Below, in pieces: positions 26,308-35,381 of a DNA stretch of 64,000 nt. Each line of letters opens with the position of its first letter. Within the stretch, counting starts at the first letter, position 1. The DNA comes from Luteitalea sp. (GTDB lineage: Bacteria > Acidobacteriota > Vicinamibacteria > Vicinamibacterales > Vicinamibacteraceae). The position numbers and the translations under genes are program-made. The notes below the pieces were generated by a model. That model was given only the letters and a program-made list of their open reading frames with translations, did no database searches and had not been told where the DNA came from. Location: positions 1 to 64,000 of the forward strand of contig WHTZ01000033.1 of NCBI GenBank assembly GCA_009377495.1, given 5' to 3'.

Positions 26308-29100
26308 ATGGCAAGGGACCGGTTCCTGGATACGGCTGCCTCGCTGGCGGATGGAACCCCGATTGACTGGGATGCCGCGGGTACGGGCGCGTCGAGCGAG
26401 GCCGACCGTCGCCTGTTACGACAGCTGCGCGTGGTGGCGGGCGTAGCCGACTTGCACCGGTCGACGTCGGAGGAGGAAGGAGAAGCCGCCGGTCCGCCCG
26501 AGGCCGAACGGGGGTGGACGACGACCGCCGACGAGCCTGTGCAGACCCGCGGCCGCGTGGTCCCCCTCCTACGCCCGCCGGCAGGCCAGCCCACGCGGGC
26601 TGGCCAATCCGAAGCCGAGCGGAAACTGGCCGCCACGCCTCCCCAGACCTGGGGGCATCTGCGCCTGCTCGAGAAGGTTGGTGAGGGCAGTTTTGGTGAA
26701 GTCTATCGTGCGTACGACACACAGCTGTCGCGTGACGTGGCGTTGAAGCTGCTGCGTGCGGATGCCCGCACGCGCACCTCGCTGGCCGAGCGCCTGCTAC
26801 ACGAAGGCCGCACGCTCGCACGCGTGCACCATCAGAATGTCGTCACGGTCTTTGGTGCCGAAGAGCACGGTGGTCGCGTCGGACTCTGGATGGAGCTCGT
26901 GGAGGGGCGCACGCTCGCTGAGTCGGTGGCGTGCGACGGCCCGTATAGCGCGCGCGAGGCGGCGCTCATCGGCCAAGATCTTTGTCGCGCGATTGCCGCG
27001 GTGCACGGCGCTGGTTTGTTGCACCGCGACATCAAGGCGCAAAACGTGATGCGCCAGCAGGGCGGGCGCGTCGTCCTGATGGACTTCGGTGCAGGTGAGC
27101 TGCAGCATCCGCCTGGGCGTAAGGGGCGTGTCCGCGTGACCGGCACACCCCTCTCTCTGGCGCCCGAGGTGCTCGCAGGCGGGCCCGCGACCGCCCGCAG
27201 CGACATCTATAGCGTGGGCGTGTTGCTGTTTTACCTCGTGACCGGAAGATTTCCAGTAGAGGCTGAGACGCTCGACGAGCTGCGCGCGAAGCACGCCGAT
27301 CAGGCACACACGAACCTGCACGATGCTCGTCCTGACTTACCCGATAGCTTCGTGGCCGTCGTCGAACGCGCGCTTGACGCGAACCCGGACCAACGATACG
27401 CGAGCGCGGGGGCCTTGCAGCGGGCGCTGGCGCGTGCGCTGGGCTTTGAGAGCGCCCCAGCTTTCGAGAGCGTTGTGGGATCGACGCCGAACCTGCCGGC
27501 GTCTGCGCGGCCGGAGGTGCTGCCTGCACCGTCAGGGAGCCAGCCGAGGTTATCCCTCGAGGGCGTTCGCGTGCCGCTCTTCGATCGGCGGCGGTATCTG
27601 GTGTGGTTGGCACCCGCCATCGCAGCGGTCGTGGTCATGGCGGCGATCGCGTTCGTGCTCAATGAGCGGAGAAGCGACCCAGGTGGCGGCGCCGGTGAGG
27701 CCGTGACGCTTGTCGCCATCCGCGACCTCGAGCCCGAGACCGACGACGATCGTTACTTTGCGGATGGCTTCACGCGGCAGCTTACAGCACGGTTGGGAGA
27801 GGTGCCTGGCATCGGGGTAGTGACGTCGAAGCCGCTGCTGAGGGATCCGGGCGTCGCGGTCGACGAAGCGCCGCAGCGGGTGTTTGCAGCGGGCGTCCCG
27901 GCCCAGAACATCCTGGACGCGTTGCGCGCGGACGCGTTGCTCGACGGTTCCGCGCGTCGTGATTCCGACGGAGCGTCCGTCACGCTGCGCCTGGTTCGCG
28001 CGGGTGTCGTCGGTGAGCCGTGGACGCGGACGTTTGTACGCAGGCGGGACGAGATTGCACGACTCGAGCAGGACGTGGTGACCGCGGTCGCGAGACTCTT
28101 CGGACACCAACAGACGCCCCAGCGCGCAGCGCGGCTATTGGACGAGGCGTACTTCGCGTATCTTCGGGGTCGCTACGCCCTGTCGAGGGGCTCGCTCGCT
28201 GACGTGCAGGAATCGCTCAAACAGTTCCGCCGGGCAACCCGCCTTCAACCGGACTACGCGGAGGCGTTCGCAGGGCTCGCGGAAGCCTACATTTTCAGCG
28301 AGTCGCTGGGCGAGTTTCAGGAGGAGGACGCGCGGCGTGCAGCAAGATATTCGGTCCAAAGAGCACTCCAGTTGAATTCGGAGCTTCCCGAAGCCCACGC
28401 GATGCTCGCGGAGATCATTCTGTATGACGATTGGGACTTCGAGCGAGCTCGCGACGCGTACGAGCGCGCCCTCGCCCTCAACCCGAGCCTAGAATATCCG
28501 CGCGCCCGCTATGCGATGTTCTTGGCCGCGGAGGGACGCACGGCGGAGGCCGTCGAGCAAATGACGCGCGCGCGCGAGGTCAACCCACTGCCAGGTGTGC
28601 TGGTCGGCTACGCGGCGATGGCATTGCACTACGCGGACCGAAACGACGAGGCGGCCGCCATGTTCCGCGCGGCGCTGCGGGACAGCCCGGAGGATGGACG
28701 TCTCCACGTAGGGTTGTGCCGTGTGCTGCGCCGGGTTGGGGACGCGTCTGGCGCGATTGAGCATTGCCAGCGCGCGCTCGAGCGACTCCGGTGGCCGAAG
28801 AGTCGGGCGGCGCTTGCGCAGGCGTACGCCGCCTCCGGGCAGACGAGTGAGGCGCGCGCCATCCTGGCAGACCTCGTCAAACAGGAAGCGGCGGCACCCG
28901 GCGGCGTGACCCCTTTCAACCTCGCTGCGGTCCTACTGAGTCTTGGGGAGCCCGATCAGGCACTGGACTACCTAGAGGAGGCGTTCGACGTGCGGGACAG
29001 AGCATGCTTGTGGCTGCGCGTCGACCCGCGATTCGATGCGTTGAGAGAGCACCCGCGATTCGAGGCGCTGGTGCAACGGCTGGGTCCGCCGCAGCCATGA
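26308..29100 (+). CDS. Receptor-like Ser/Thr kinase with TPR domain (kinase A of array)
   Basis: 930 residues. The N-terminal module (about 5-55) is shared with kinases B-D: FLDTAASLADG, then DRRLLRQLRVVAGVADLHRS. The kinase domain is about 115-380 (GEGSFGEVYRAYD, DVALKLL, HRDIKAQN, MDFGAGE), complete and probably active. One transmembrane helix is at about 433-452. A TolB-N/FlgO-like domain follows (AIRDLEPETDDDRYFADGF), then TPR repeats from about 600 to 925. The kinase thus faces the cytoplasm and the TolB-N/TPR part the periplasm. The signal sensed is unknown. ATG 26308 aligns with the starts of the paralogues. It is the first gene of a same-strand array running to 38081. Confidence 0.92.
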   Translation: MARDRFLDTAASLADGTPIDWDAAGTGASSEADRRLLRQLRVVAGVADLHRSTSEEEGEAAGPPEAERGWTTTADEPVQTRGRVVPLLRPPAGQPTRAGQSEAERKLAATPPQTWGHLRLLEKVGEGSFGEVYRAYDTQLSRDVALKLLRADARTRTSLAERLLHEGRTLARVHHQNVVTVFGAEEHGGRVGLWMELVEGRTLAESVACDGPYSAREAALIGQDLCRAIAAVHGAGLLHRDIKAQNVMRQQGGRVVLMDFGAGELQHPPGRKGRVRVTGTPLSLAPEVLAGGPATARSDIYSVGVLLFYLVTGRFPVEAETLDELRAKHADQAHTNLHDARPDLPDSFVAVVERALDANPDQRYASAGALQRALARALGFESAPAFESVVGSTPNLPASARPEVLPAPSGSQPRLSLEGVRVPLFDRRRYLVWLAPAIAAVVVMAAIAFVLNERRSDPGGGAGEAVTLVAIRDLEPETDDDRYFADGFTRQLTARLGEVPGIGVVTSKPLLRDPGVAVDEAPQRVFAAGVPAQNILDALRADALLDGSARRDSDGASVTLRLVRAGVVGEPWTRTFVRRRDEIARLEQDVVTAVARLFGHQQTPQRAARLLDEAYFAYLRGRYALSRGSLADVQESLKQFRRATRLQPDYAEAFAGLAEAYIFSESLGEFQEEDARRAARYSVQRALQLNSELPEAHAMLAEIILYDDWDFERARDAYERALALNPSLEYPRARYAMFLAAEGRTAEAVEQMTRAREVNPLPGVLVGYAAMALHYADRNDEAAAMFRAALRDSPEDGRLHVGLCRVLRRVGDASGAIEHCQRALERLRWPKSRAALAQAYAASGQTSEARAILADLVKQEAAAPGGVTPFNLAAVLLSLGEPDQALDYLEEAFDVRDRACLWLRVDPRFDALREHPRFEALVQRLGPPQP

Positions 29101-29131
29101 GCGCGCGGTGACCGTTTCCAAAGGAGGAGCA

Positions 29132-29449
29132 ATGGCCAAGAAGGGTGGCGGCCGAAAGAAGGCAACAACGGTCGGCGTCGAGACGTTGCGGCCCGGGCCG
29201 AGGGGTGTGTGCTTGCAGGAGTCGCTTCACCCGGTCGTTGCGGTGCTCGAGGAGCGGCTGCGGGCGCTTACCAAGCTCCGCGGGCTGTACCTGCAGGATC
29301 GCGAGACCGTCAAACAGATAGACACCGCACGGAAGATCGTTGCAGAGTGCCGACAGCGGATCGCCGCGCGGGCGTGTCCACCCGACTACTGCGTTCCCTT
29401 TATTGCAAGGCGACGTCGTTCAGCCGCCGGGAAGGGTAGAAAAACCTAG
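29132..29449 (+). CDS. Small basic protein following kinase A
   Basis: 105 residues (MAKKGGGRKKATTVG...), unrecognised. It has a Lys/Arg/Gly-rich head containing a Thr pair and a helical centre (VVAVLEERLRALTKLRG), which may form a coiled coil. CPPDYCVPF follows, then a basic tail (RRRRSAAGKGRKT). A perfect AAGGAGGAGC precedes ATG 29132. Lying 31 bp after kinase A and 31 bp before kinase B, it is part of the operon. A basic Thr-bearing head would suit a kinase substrate or nucleic-acid binder; this is inference only. Confidence 0.7.
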   Translation: MAKKGGGRKKATTVGVETLRPGPRGVCLQESLHPVVAVLEERLRALTKLRGLYLQDRETVKQIDTARKIVAECRQRIAARACPPDYCVPFIARRRRSAAGKGRKT

Positions 29450-29480
29450 CCGCGTGACCTGTAACCACGTTTGATGAGCC

Positions 29481-32072
29481 ATGACCAACCTCGCCGTCAA
29501 GTTGTTCGATACAGCGGCTTCGCTGGCCGACGGAGCGCAGATCGATTGGGAGCAAGTCGAGCGTGCGCTCTCGCGCGAGAGCGACCGCCGACTGCTGCAC
29601 CAGCTCCGCGTCGTTGCCGGCGTTGCTGACGTGCATCGTAGCGCGCCGGAAGGGTTGAAGACTCAACAGCGCAGACCAGCGATCGAGACGTGGGGGCACC
29701 TTCAGCTACTCGAGAAGGTGGGCGAGGGGAGCTTTGGCGAGGTGTATCGCGCACATGACGCACGCCTGCGGCGCGACGTGGCGTTGAAGTTGCTGCGCAT
29801 CGGGCGTGGCGATGCCACGGATCGCGCGGAACGCATGCTGCACGAAGGGCGTGTCCTCGCCCGCATCCGCCATCAGAACGTCGTCACGGTTCACGGCGCC
29901 GAAGAGCATGACGGCCGCGTCGGCCTCTGGATGGAGCTCATTCAGGGCGAGATGCTGGCCAACATCGTGACCACGCGCGGTCCGTACAGCGCTGAAGAAG
30001 CGGCGCTCATTGGTCAGGACCTGTGTCGAGCGCTTGCGGCCGTCCACGGCGCCGGCCTGCTGCATCGCGACTTGAAAGCACAGAACGTGATGCGCGAGCA
30101 GGGCGGGCGCATCGTGCTCATGGACTTTGGCGCCGGTGAGCGGCAGCACGGCCCGCGCCCTCTGCTCAAGGCCCGCATTACGGGCACACCGCTCTACCTG
30201 GCACCGGAAGTCATCAGTGGTGGCCCGTCCACGGTGCAGAGCGACGTCTATGGCCTGGGCGTCTTGCTGTTTCATCTCGCGACGGGTCGCTTTCCTGTCG
30301 AAGCGTCCAGCTATGAGGAGCTCGGAGACAAACACGAGACTGGCGAGCGCGTAAGCATGCGCGAGGTGCGTCCGGATCTGCCAGATACGTTCGTGACGGT
30401 GCTGGAACGCGCTGTTCACCCGGACCCCGCGCAGCGCTATGCGAGCGCTGGTGCGTTTCAAAAGGCCCTCGCCACGTCGTTTGCTGTTCCAACGCCTGCG
30501 CTACTGGTACCGACGCCACCTGAGACAAAGGCACCACGGGGATTCGTGGGCAGGTGGACCGGGCGTCCGTTTGCCCTCGTGGCGTCGCTCGGGTTGGCGC
30601 TCGGTCTGAGCATCGTCCTGGCGTTGATACTCCTTGGGCGCGATCGTGGTGTCGCTACGCTGGGGAGCGGTGGACCGTCGCTTGCGATACGGGCATTTGC
30701 CGGGCAGACGGATGATGACACCTACTTCGCGGCCGGGCTCACGGCCGAGATCGCAACCGAGCTCGCGCGCACGACAAAGGCCGTCACCGTCATGCCGGTC
30801 GAGGCGGTGGAACGGGTACCATCAGACACGGGCACGCAGGACCTGCTGAAGACGCTCGGCGCCCAGTACCTCGTCGAAGGCGAGGCCCACGAAGATGCTG
30901 AAGGCGGCTTCCTGACGCTCAAGCTATCGCGCGCGGGTGCCTACGGATCCTCGTGGGAGTGGTCCTTCGAACAACCGCGTGGAAGCCTCTCTCAGCTCCA
31001 GCAGGACGCTGTGGGGCGCCTCGTGCGAGTGTTGGAAGTGAGACGTCGCGCAGAGGTGGCTCGCGTACCCACGACAGCGGACGACGAGGCGTATCGGATG
31101 TATTTGCGAGGACGCTATCACCTCCTGCGCTACGACTATGAGAAGGCGATCGAGCTGTTGCGCGGTGCGACCAGTCGTGACCCGAACTATGCGCAGGCGT
31201 GGGCTGCTCTTGCACGAGCGTACTTCTGGCGACGTGAGTTCCCGAGCGGCACTCGGCGCGACCAGATGATCGAAGCTGCGCGAGACGCCGCCAATCGAGC
31301 CTTACAGATCGATGCGAACGTTGGTGAGGCACACGGCGTGCTGGCTTCAATTGTGGATCAGATCGATTGGAATCTTTCGGCTGCTCACCGAGAGTTCGAG
31401 GACGCACTCGAGCTCAATCCGGCGGATGAGGCCTCTCGTGGCGATTTCGCCGTCTCGCTCATGGCGGCTGGGCGCTTCGAAGATGCGCGTCGCGTTCTCG
31501 AGCGTGGGCGGCTGCTGGACCCCCTGACACCGACCTTTACTGTCTACGAAGGTCAGATAGCGTACTACCAACGTGACTATGAAGCGGCGGTCGATCGGTT
31601 TCAGCGAGCGCTTGCGATGAGCCCTGAATTGTGGACCGCACATCGTTGGCTCTGCAGCGCCTATCTGGCAAGTGGTGAGACCACGCGAGCGCGGAGTCAA
31701 TGTCGGGAGGCCCTTGCTGCCAAGCAGGAACACGTACCGGACGAGGCGGAACGACGTTTCGATTTCGCCTGGAATACGATGTTGTCTGAATACGGACAGG
31801 TTCTCGCGAAGGCCGGCTCTGAGGTGCAGGCTCGGGAGATCCTCGAAGAGCTCTTGAGAATACATAGTGCTAGCCCGGACGCGGTGCGACCCTACGCGAT
31901 CGCATATCTGTACGCGAGTCTCGGGCAGACTGACGAAGCGCTGCACTGGCTCGAGCAGGGTGTCCAAGAGCGACGGGTGAGGTTCTTGGCAATGGATCCT
32001 CAAGCGGACCCGCTCCGCTCGGATCCGCGATTTGCTAGTCTCGTAGCTCGTGAAGCCGAGCTCCAACACTAG
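29481..32072 (+). CDS. Receptor-like Ser/Thr kinase with TPR domain (kinase B of array)
   Basis: 863 residues, the shortest of the array. It has the shared N-terminal module (LFDTAASLADGAQIDWEQVE, then HQLRVVAGVADVHRS), a kinase domain at about 73-335 (GEGSFGEVYRAHD, DVALKLL, HRDLKAQN, MDFGAGE, APEVISG), all catalytic residues intact, and a transmembrane helix at 363-386. The TolB-N-like region begins LAIRAFAGQTDDDTYFAAGL and is followed by TPRs to the C-terminus (AMDPQADPLRSDPRFASLV, the terminal block common to the family). The linker between kinase and membrane is shorter than in A, C and D. The small basic gene follows after 25 bp. Confidence 0.92.
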   Translation: MTNLAVKLFDTAASLADGAQIDWEQVERALSRESDRRLLHQLRVVAGVADVHRSAPEGLKTQQRRPAIETWGHLQLLEKVGEGSFGEVYRAHDARLRRDVALKLLRIGRGDATDRAERMLHEGRVLARIRHQNVVTVHGAEEHDGRVGLWMELIQGEMLANIVTTRGPYSAEEAALIGQDLCRALAAVHGAGLLHRDLKAQNVMREQGGRIVLMDFGAGERQHGPRPLLKARITGTPLYLAPEVISGGPSTVQSDVYGLGVLLFHLATGRFPVEASSYEELGDKHETGERVSMREVRPDLPDTFVTVLERAVHPDPAQRYASAGAFQKALATSFAVPTPALLVPTPPETKAPRGFVGRWTGRPFALVASLGLALGLSIVLALILLGRDRGVATLGSGGPSLAIRAFAGQTDDDTYFAAGLTAEIATELARTTKAVTVMPVEAVERVPSDTGTQDLLKTLGAQYLVEGEAHEDAEGGFLTLKLSRAGAYGSSWEWSFEQPRGSLSQLQQDAVGRLVRVLEVRRRAEVARVPTTADDEAYRMYLRGRYHLLRYDYEKAIELLRGATSRDPNYAQAWAALARAYFWRREFPSGTRRDQMIEAARDAANRALQIDANVGEAHGVLASIVDQIDWNLSAAHREFEDALELNPADEASRGDFAVSLMAAGRFEDARRVLERGRLLDPLTPTFTVYEGQIAYYQRDYEAAVDRFQRALAMSPELWTAHRWLCSAYLASGETTRARSQCREALAAKQEHVPDEAERRFDFAWNTMLSEYGQVLAKAGSEVQAREILEELLRIHSASPDAVRPYAIAYLYASLGQTDEALHWLEQGVQERRVRFLAMDPQADPLRSDPRFASLVAREAELQH

Positions 32073-32097
32073 CGCGTGAAGAGATCTGGGAGGCGTG

Positions 32098-32460
32098 ATG
32101 GCAAAGAAGGCTGCTCGGACCCGCAAAACGCGCAAGGCTTTACCGAGAAAACAGAAGCCCCAAACGAAGGCTAGGAAGTCAGCTCGTCCGCGGAAGGCGC
32201 CCAAGCGTACCAAAGCTGCCGCGCGGAAGCCGCCGCGCACACCGGAGCCGCCGGACCTGAAGCGAATCTCGGAAGAGCTCAAAAAGTACATCAAGTTCCG
32301 ACGAGAGCAGGAGGCTGCCCAAGGAAAAGGGCTTGGCCCTCAGGCCGAGGCGCAGCTAGGCGAAGGGGAGGCGTGGGAGACCCAACTCGAGAGTGTCCGG
32401 CATACCATCGCAGCCGCGGCACGCTGTCAAGCGCCGCCGGACTTCGGGCCGACGTTCTAG
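32098..32460 (+). CDS. Small Lys/Arg-rich protein following kinase B
   Basis: 120 residues. The first 45 are an almost uninterrupted run of Lys, Arg, Ala, Thr and Pro (MAKKAARTRKTRKALPRKQK and on), like a histone-H1-type tail. A helical stretch follows (LKRISEELKKYIKFRREQE) and an acidic to neutral end. There is no signal peptide, so it is cytoplasmic and probably nucleic-acid binding (inference). GGGAGG eight bases ahead supports ATG 32098, with 25 bp after kinase B. The compositional bias makes homology calls unreliable. Several threonines in basic context could be phosphorylated by the neighbouring kinases. Confidence 0.7.
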   Translation: MAKKAARTRKTRKALPRKQKPQTKARKSARPRKAPKRTKAAARKPPRTPEPPDLKRISEELKKYIKFRREQEAAQGKGLGPQAEAQLGEGEAWETQLESVRHTIAAAARCQAPPDFGPTF

Positions 32461-32575
32461 TGGAGCGGCACCCGTAGCTGAGCGTCCGAGGGGCGACGCT
32501 GATAGGATTTGTATGCCCGAAAGCCGCACGTGTTGAGGTATCTTGCCTCGTGGAGTCGGTTGGGCGCTTCACCCG

Positions 32576-35341
32576 ATGGGCAACCACCGTTCCCTCATCG
32601 AGACGGCCGGCGAGCTGGCCGACGGCAGCGGCGTTGACTGGGCAGATCGTGAATCCTCAGCCCAGGACGAGCACGAGCGCCGCTTGTTGCGCCAGCTCCG
32701 CATCGTTGCTGGTATCCAGGACCTCGTCCGGTCCACGCCCCTCGAAGAATCCTCCCCGACGATAGACGGGCCAGTCGCAGTTCGAGAACAGGCGCCGGGC
32801 AAGAGCCCGAGTACACCGGAGTTGCCCGGCAGTCCTCCGGGACGATGGGGACGCCTGCGCCTTGTGGAGGCCATCGGTCAGGGGAGCCTCGGCGAGGTGT
32901 ATCGCGCACACGACGACCGCCTCGCCCGCGACGTCGCCCTTAAGCTGACTCGAGTGACCGAGTCCTCGGTGGCCGGGGAGGCCTTGAGCGAAGCGCGCGC
33001 GCTCGCGCGGGTCAGGCACCCGAACGTGGTGACGGTCATCGGTGCGGAAGAGCGCGACGGCTTCGTCGGCATTTGGATGCCGCTCGTGCGCGGGCAGACG
33101 CTCGACCAGTTGGTACGGCAGCAAGGACCGTTGAGCGCTCGCGAAGCTGCGATGAAGGCGCAGGAGCTGTGCCGTGCCGTCGCCGCCGTGCACGGCGCGG
33201 GCTTGGTCCATCGCAACATCACGGCGCGCAACGTTGTGCGCGAGCACGGCGGTCGCGTGGTGCTCATGGACGCCGGGGCCGGGCCCGCGCGACGTCCGGG
33301 CGAGCCGGGCGCCTTCGACGGCCGTGGAACAGCTCTCTACACGTCGCCCGAGGTGCTCGAGGGTGCGCCCACGAGCATACACAGCGACATCTACAGCTTG
33401 GGCGTCTTGCTGTTTCATCTCGTGTCGCGCCGTTACCCGGTGACCGCGCATTCGTTCGAGGCTCTGCGCGAGGCGCATCGGGAAGGTCGGCGCGTGCGAC
33501 TGCACGACGCACGTCCCGATCTCCCGGACGGCTTTGTTGGCGTCGTCGAGCGCGCGCTGCACCCAGACCCCACACGACGGTACGCGACCGCGGGCGCGAT
33601 GCAAACGGCGCTTGCGGCCAGCCTTGGTCTGGAGCTGATCGAAACGCCAGCAGAGGTCCGCGCCCCGGTGCTCCCAGGCAAGCCCGCGTCGGATGGCGCG
33701 GCGTTTCCGCATCTTCCGGCTGGTCAAATCGGCGACGCCCACCAGGCCGCGGGCGAGCACCAGACCGAGGATCGCGTGCGCTCGCGTGCGCCAGCGTTTG
33801 TGACGCGGCCAGCCGTTGTCGTCACGAGCGTGGCGCTCCTGCTGCTCGCCATGGCCGTTGCAGCCCTGTTGTTTCGTCGAGCGAGCTCGAACCGCGAGAC
33901 GGCCGGGACAGGCCCAGCACCGCCCCTGCTCGTGATTCGTCCGTTCGAGACCGAAGAGCGCAACGACCGGTATCTCACGCTAGGCCTCACCGAAGCGCTG
34001 GCCCGACGGATCGCGGCGCTTCCTGGCGGTTTCGCGGTTGCAGGGCCGCAAGACCTGGACACTGCCGCACCGGGAAGCCGCGCGCCAGCGGAGGTGCTGG
34101 GCCGCCTGAGGGCGCAATGGCTGCTCGATGGCCGCGTCGGGCGCCGCGGAGATGTCACGCGTCTGACACTGCGGTTGCATCGGGCTGATCGTCCCGGCGC
34201 GACATGGGAACGGGCGTTCGAACAGCCGGCGAGCGAGCTGCTTCAGCTCGAAGCGGATGCCGTCAGCGGCCTCGCCGACGGGCTTGGGCTCAACCCACCT
34301 CTGGAAGCGCCGCAAGCGCGGCGCGCCGTGCTCCCCGAAGCCTACGATGCCTACTTGCGAGGTCGCTACGCGCTACACTACGGCCAGCCGGATGATGCCA
34401 TTCTGTTGCTGAACGAGGCGCGAAATCGGCAGCCAGACTACGCGGATGCGTACGCGGCGCTAGCGCGCGCGTATTGGTGGAAGCTGCAGTTCGGACCCGG
34501 CTTGAAGCGCGGCGACATGGTCGAAGCGGCGCGCGCCGCAGCCCGCCGCGCGTTGGCGATTGATGACACCGTGGCCGAGGCGCACACCCTGCTCGCCGAC
34601 ATTGCCTTCGAGTACGATCGCGATTGGGAACAGGCGGAGCAATCGTATCTGCGCGCCCTCGCGCTCGCACCGGCCGACGAGGCACCACGCTACAGCTATG
34701 CGCAATTTCTCGCGGCCCGCCAGCGATTGGACGAAGCGCTCGAGCAAATGAGCCGTGGCCGCCAGGCCCATCCGCTGTCGGCCCAGATGGCGTCCTACGA
34801 CGGCTTGGTGCAGTACTACGCACGTCGCCATGACGAGTCGATCCGGGCGTTCAATCACGCGCTGGCGCTCGATTCGCGGGAGCGATCGGCGCTCGCCGGA
34901 CTCAGCCTCGCGCACCGTGCCCAGGGGCGCTTCGACGAGGCAGAGGCGGTTGTTCGTAGGGCGCTCGAGCACAAGACACGTGCCGTCCCCAGCGCTGATG
35001 CCCGCAGCCGTGACCGCGAGTGGCATGCGCTCAGGGCAGAGTTGGCACAGGCGCTGGCCGGCCAGGGAGCTCGCAGCGAGGCAGAGGCGATCCTTCGCGA
35101 GATTCTCGCCGTTCGCGACGGCACGCCGGACGCCGTCAGGCCGGAGTCTGTGGCGTATGTCTATGTGGCGCTGGATGAGCCGGAGCCCGCAGTCGAATGG
35201 CTCGACCGGGCTGTGGCCGAACGATCTGGGCCCGTTCTCTTCGCGCTCGTCGATCCCCGCCTCGATCCGCTCCGATCCCATCCGCGGTTTTCGGAACTGG
35301 TGGCGCGCCTATCGTCGGGAACGTCGAACCTCGAGCCTTGA
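32576..35341 (+). CDS. Receptor-like Ser/Thr pseudokinase with TPR domain (kinase C of array)
   Basis: 921 residues, with the same order as its neighbours: N-terminal module (LIETAGELADG, LLRQLRIVAGIQDL), kinase fold (about 100-370), transmembrane helix about 414-432, TolB-N-like domain (LLVIRPFETEERNDRY) and TPRs. Key catalytic residues are replaced. HRDxKxxN reads HRNITARN, so the catalytic Asp is Asn214 and the loop Lys is Thr216. DFG reads DAG (232-234). The ATP lysine (DVALK) and glycine loop (GQGSLGEVY) remain. It is therefore probably inactive or very weak, and may scaffold or regulate the others. ATG 32576 aligns with the paralogue starts; a TTG at 32543 has a better ribosome site (TGAGGT). 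Confidence 0.9.
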   Translation: MGNHRSLIETAGELADGSGVDWADRESSAQDEHERRLLRQLRIVAGIQDLVRSTPLEESSPTIDGPVAVREQAPGKSPSTPELPGSPPGRWGRLRLVEAIGQGSLGEVYRAHDDRLARDVALKLTRVTESSVAGEALSEARALARVRHPNVVTVIGAEERDGFVGIWMPLVRGQTLDQLVRQQGPLSAREAAMKAQELCRAVAAVHGAGLVHRNITARNVVREHGGRVVLMDAGAGPARRPGEPGAFDGRGTALYTSPEVLEGAPTSIHSDIYSLGVLLFHLVSRRYPVTAHSFEALREAHREGRRVRLHDARPDLPDGFVGVVERALHPDPTRRYATAGAMQTALAASLGLELIETPAEVRAPVLPGKPASDGAAFPHLPAGQIGDAHQAAGEHQTEDRVRSRAPAFVTRPAVVVTSVALLLLAMAVAALLFRRASSNRETAGTGPAPPLLVIRPFETEERNDRYLTLGLTEALARRIAALPGGFAVAGPQDLDTAAPGSRAPAEVLGRLRAQWLLDGRVGRRGDVTRLTLRLHRADRPGATWERAFEQPASELLQLEADAVSGLADGLGLNPPLEAPQARRAVLPEAYDAYLRGRYALHYGQPDDAILLLNEARNRQPDYADAYAALARAYWWKLQFGPGLKRGDMVEAARAAARRALAIDDTVAEAHTLLADIAFEYDRDWEQAEQSYLRALALAPADEAPRYSYAQFLAARQRLDEALEQMSRGRQAHPLSAQMASYDGLVQYYARRHDESIRAFNHALALDSRERSALAGLSLAHRAQGRFDEAEAVVRRALEHKTRAVPSADARSRDREWHALRAELAQALAGQGARSEAEAILREILAVRDGTPDAVRPESVAYVYVALDEPEPAVEWLDRAVAERSGPVLFALVDPRLDPLRSHPRFSELVARLSSGTSNLEP

Positions 35342-35381
35342 ACCTCCGGGCCCCAAAACGGTGTAACGTTTAGATCCAGTC

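Noticed and set aside
32543..32575. TTG start for kinase C
   Set aside because: It has a fair TGAGGT upstream, but all three paralogues start about 8 residues before the conserved module, matching ATG 32576. It is kept as an alternative only.
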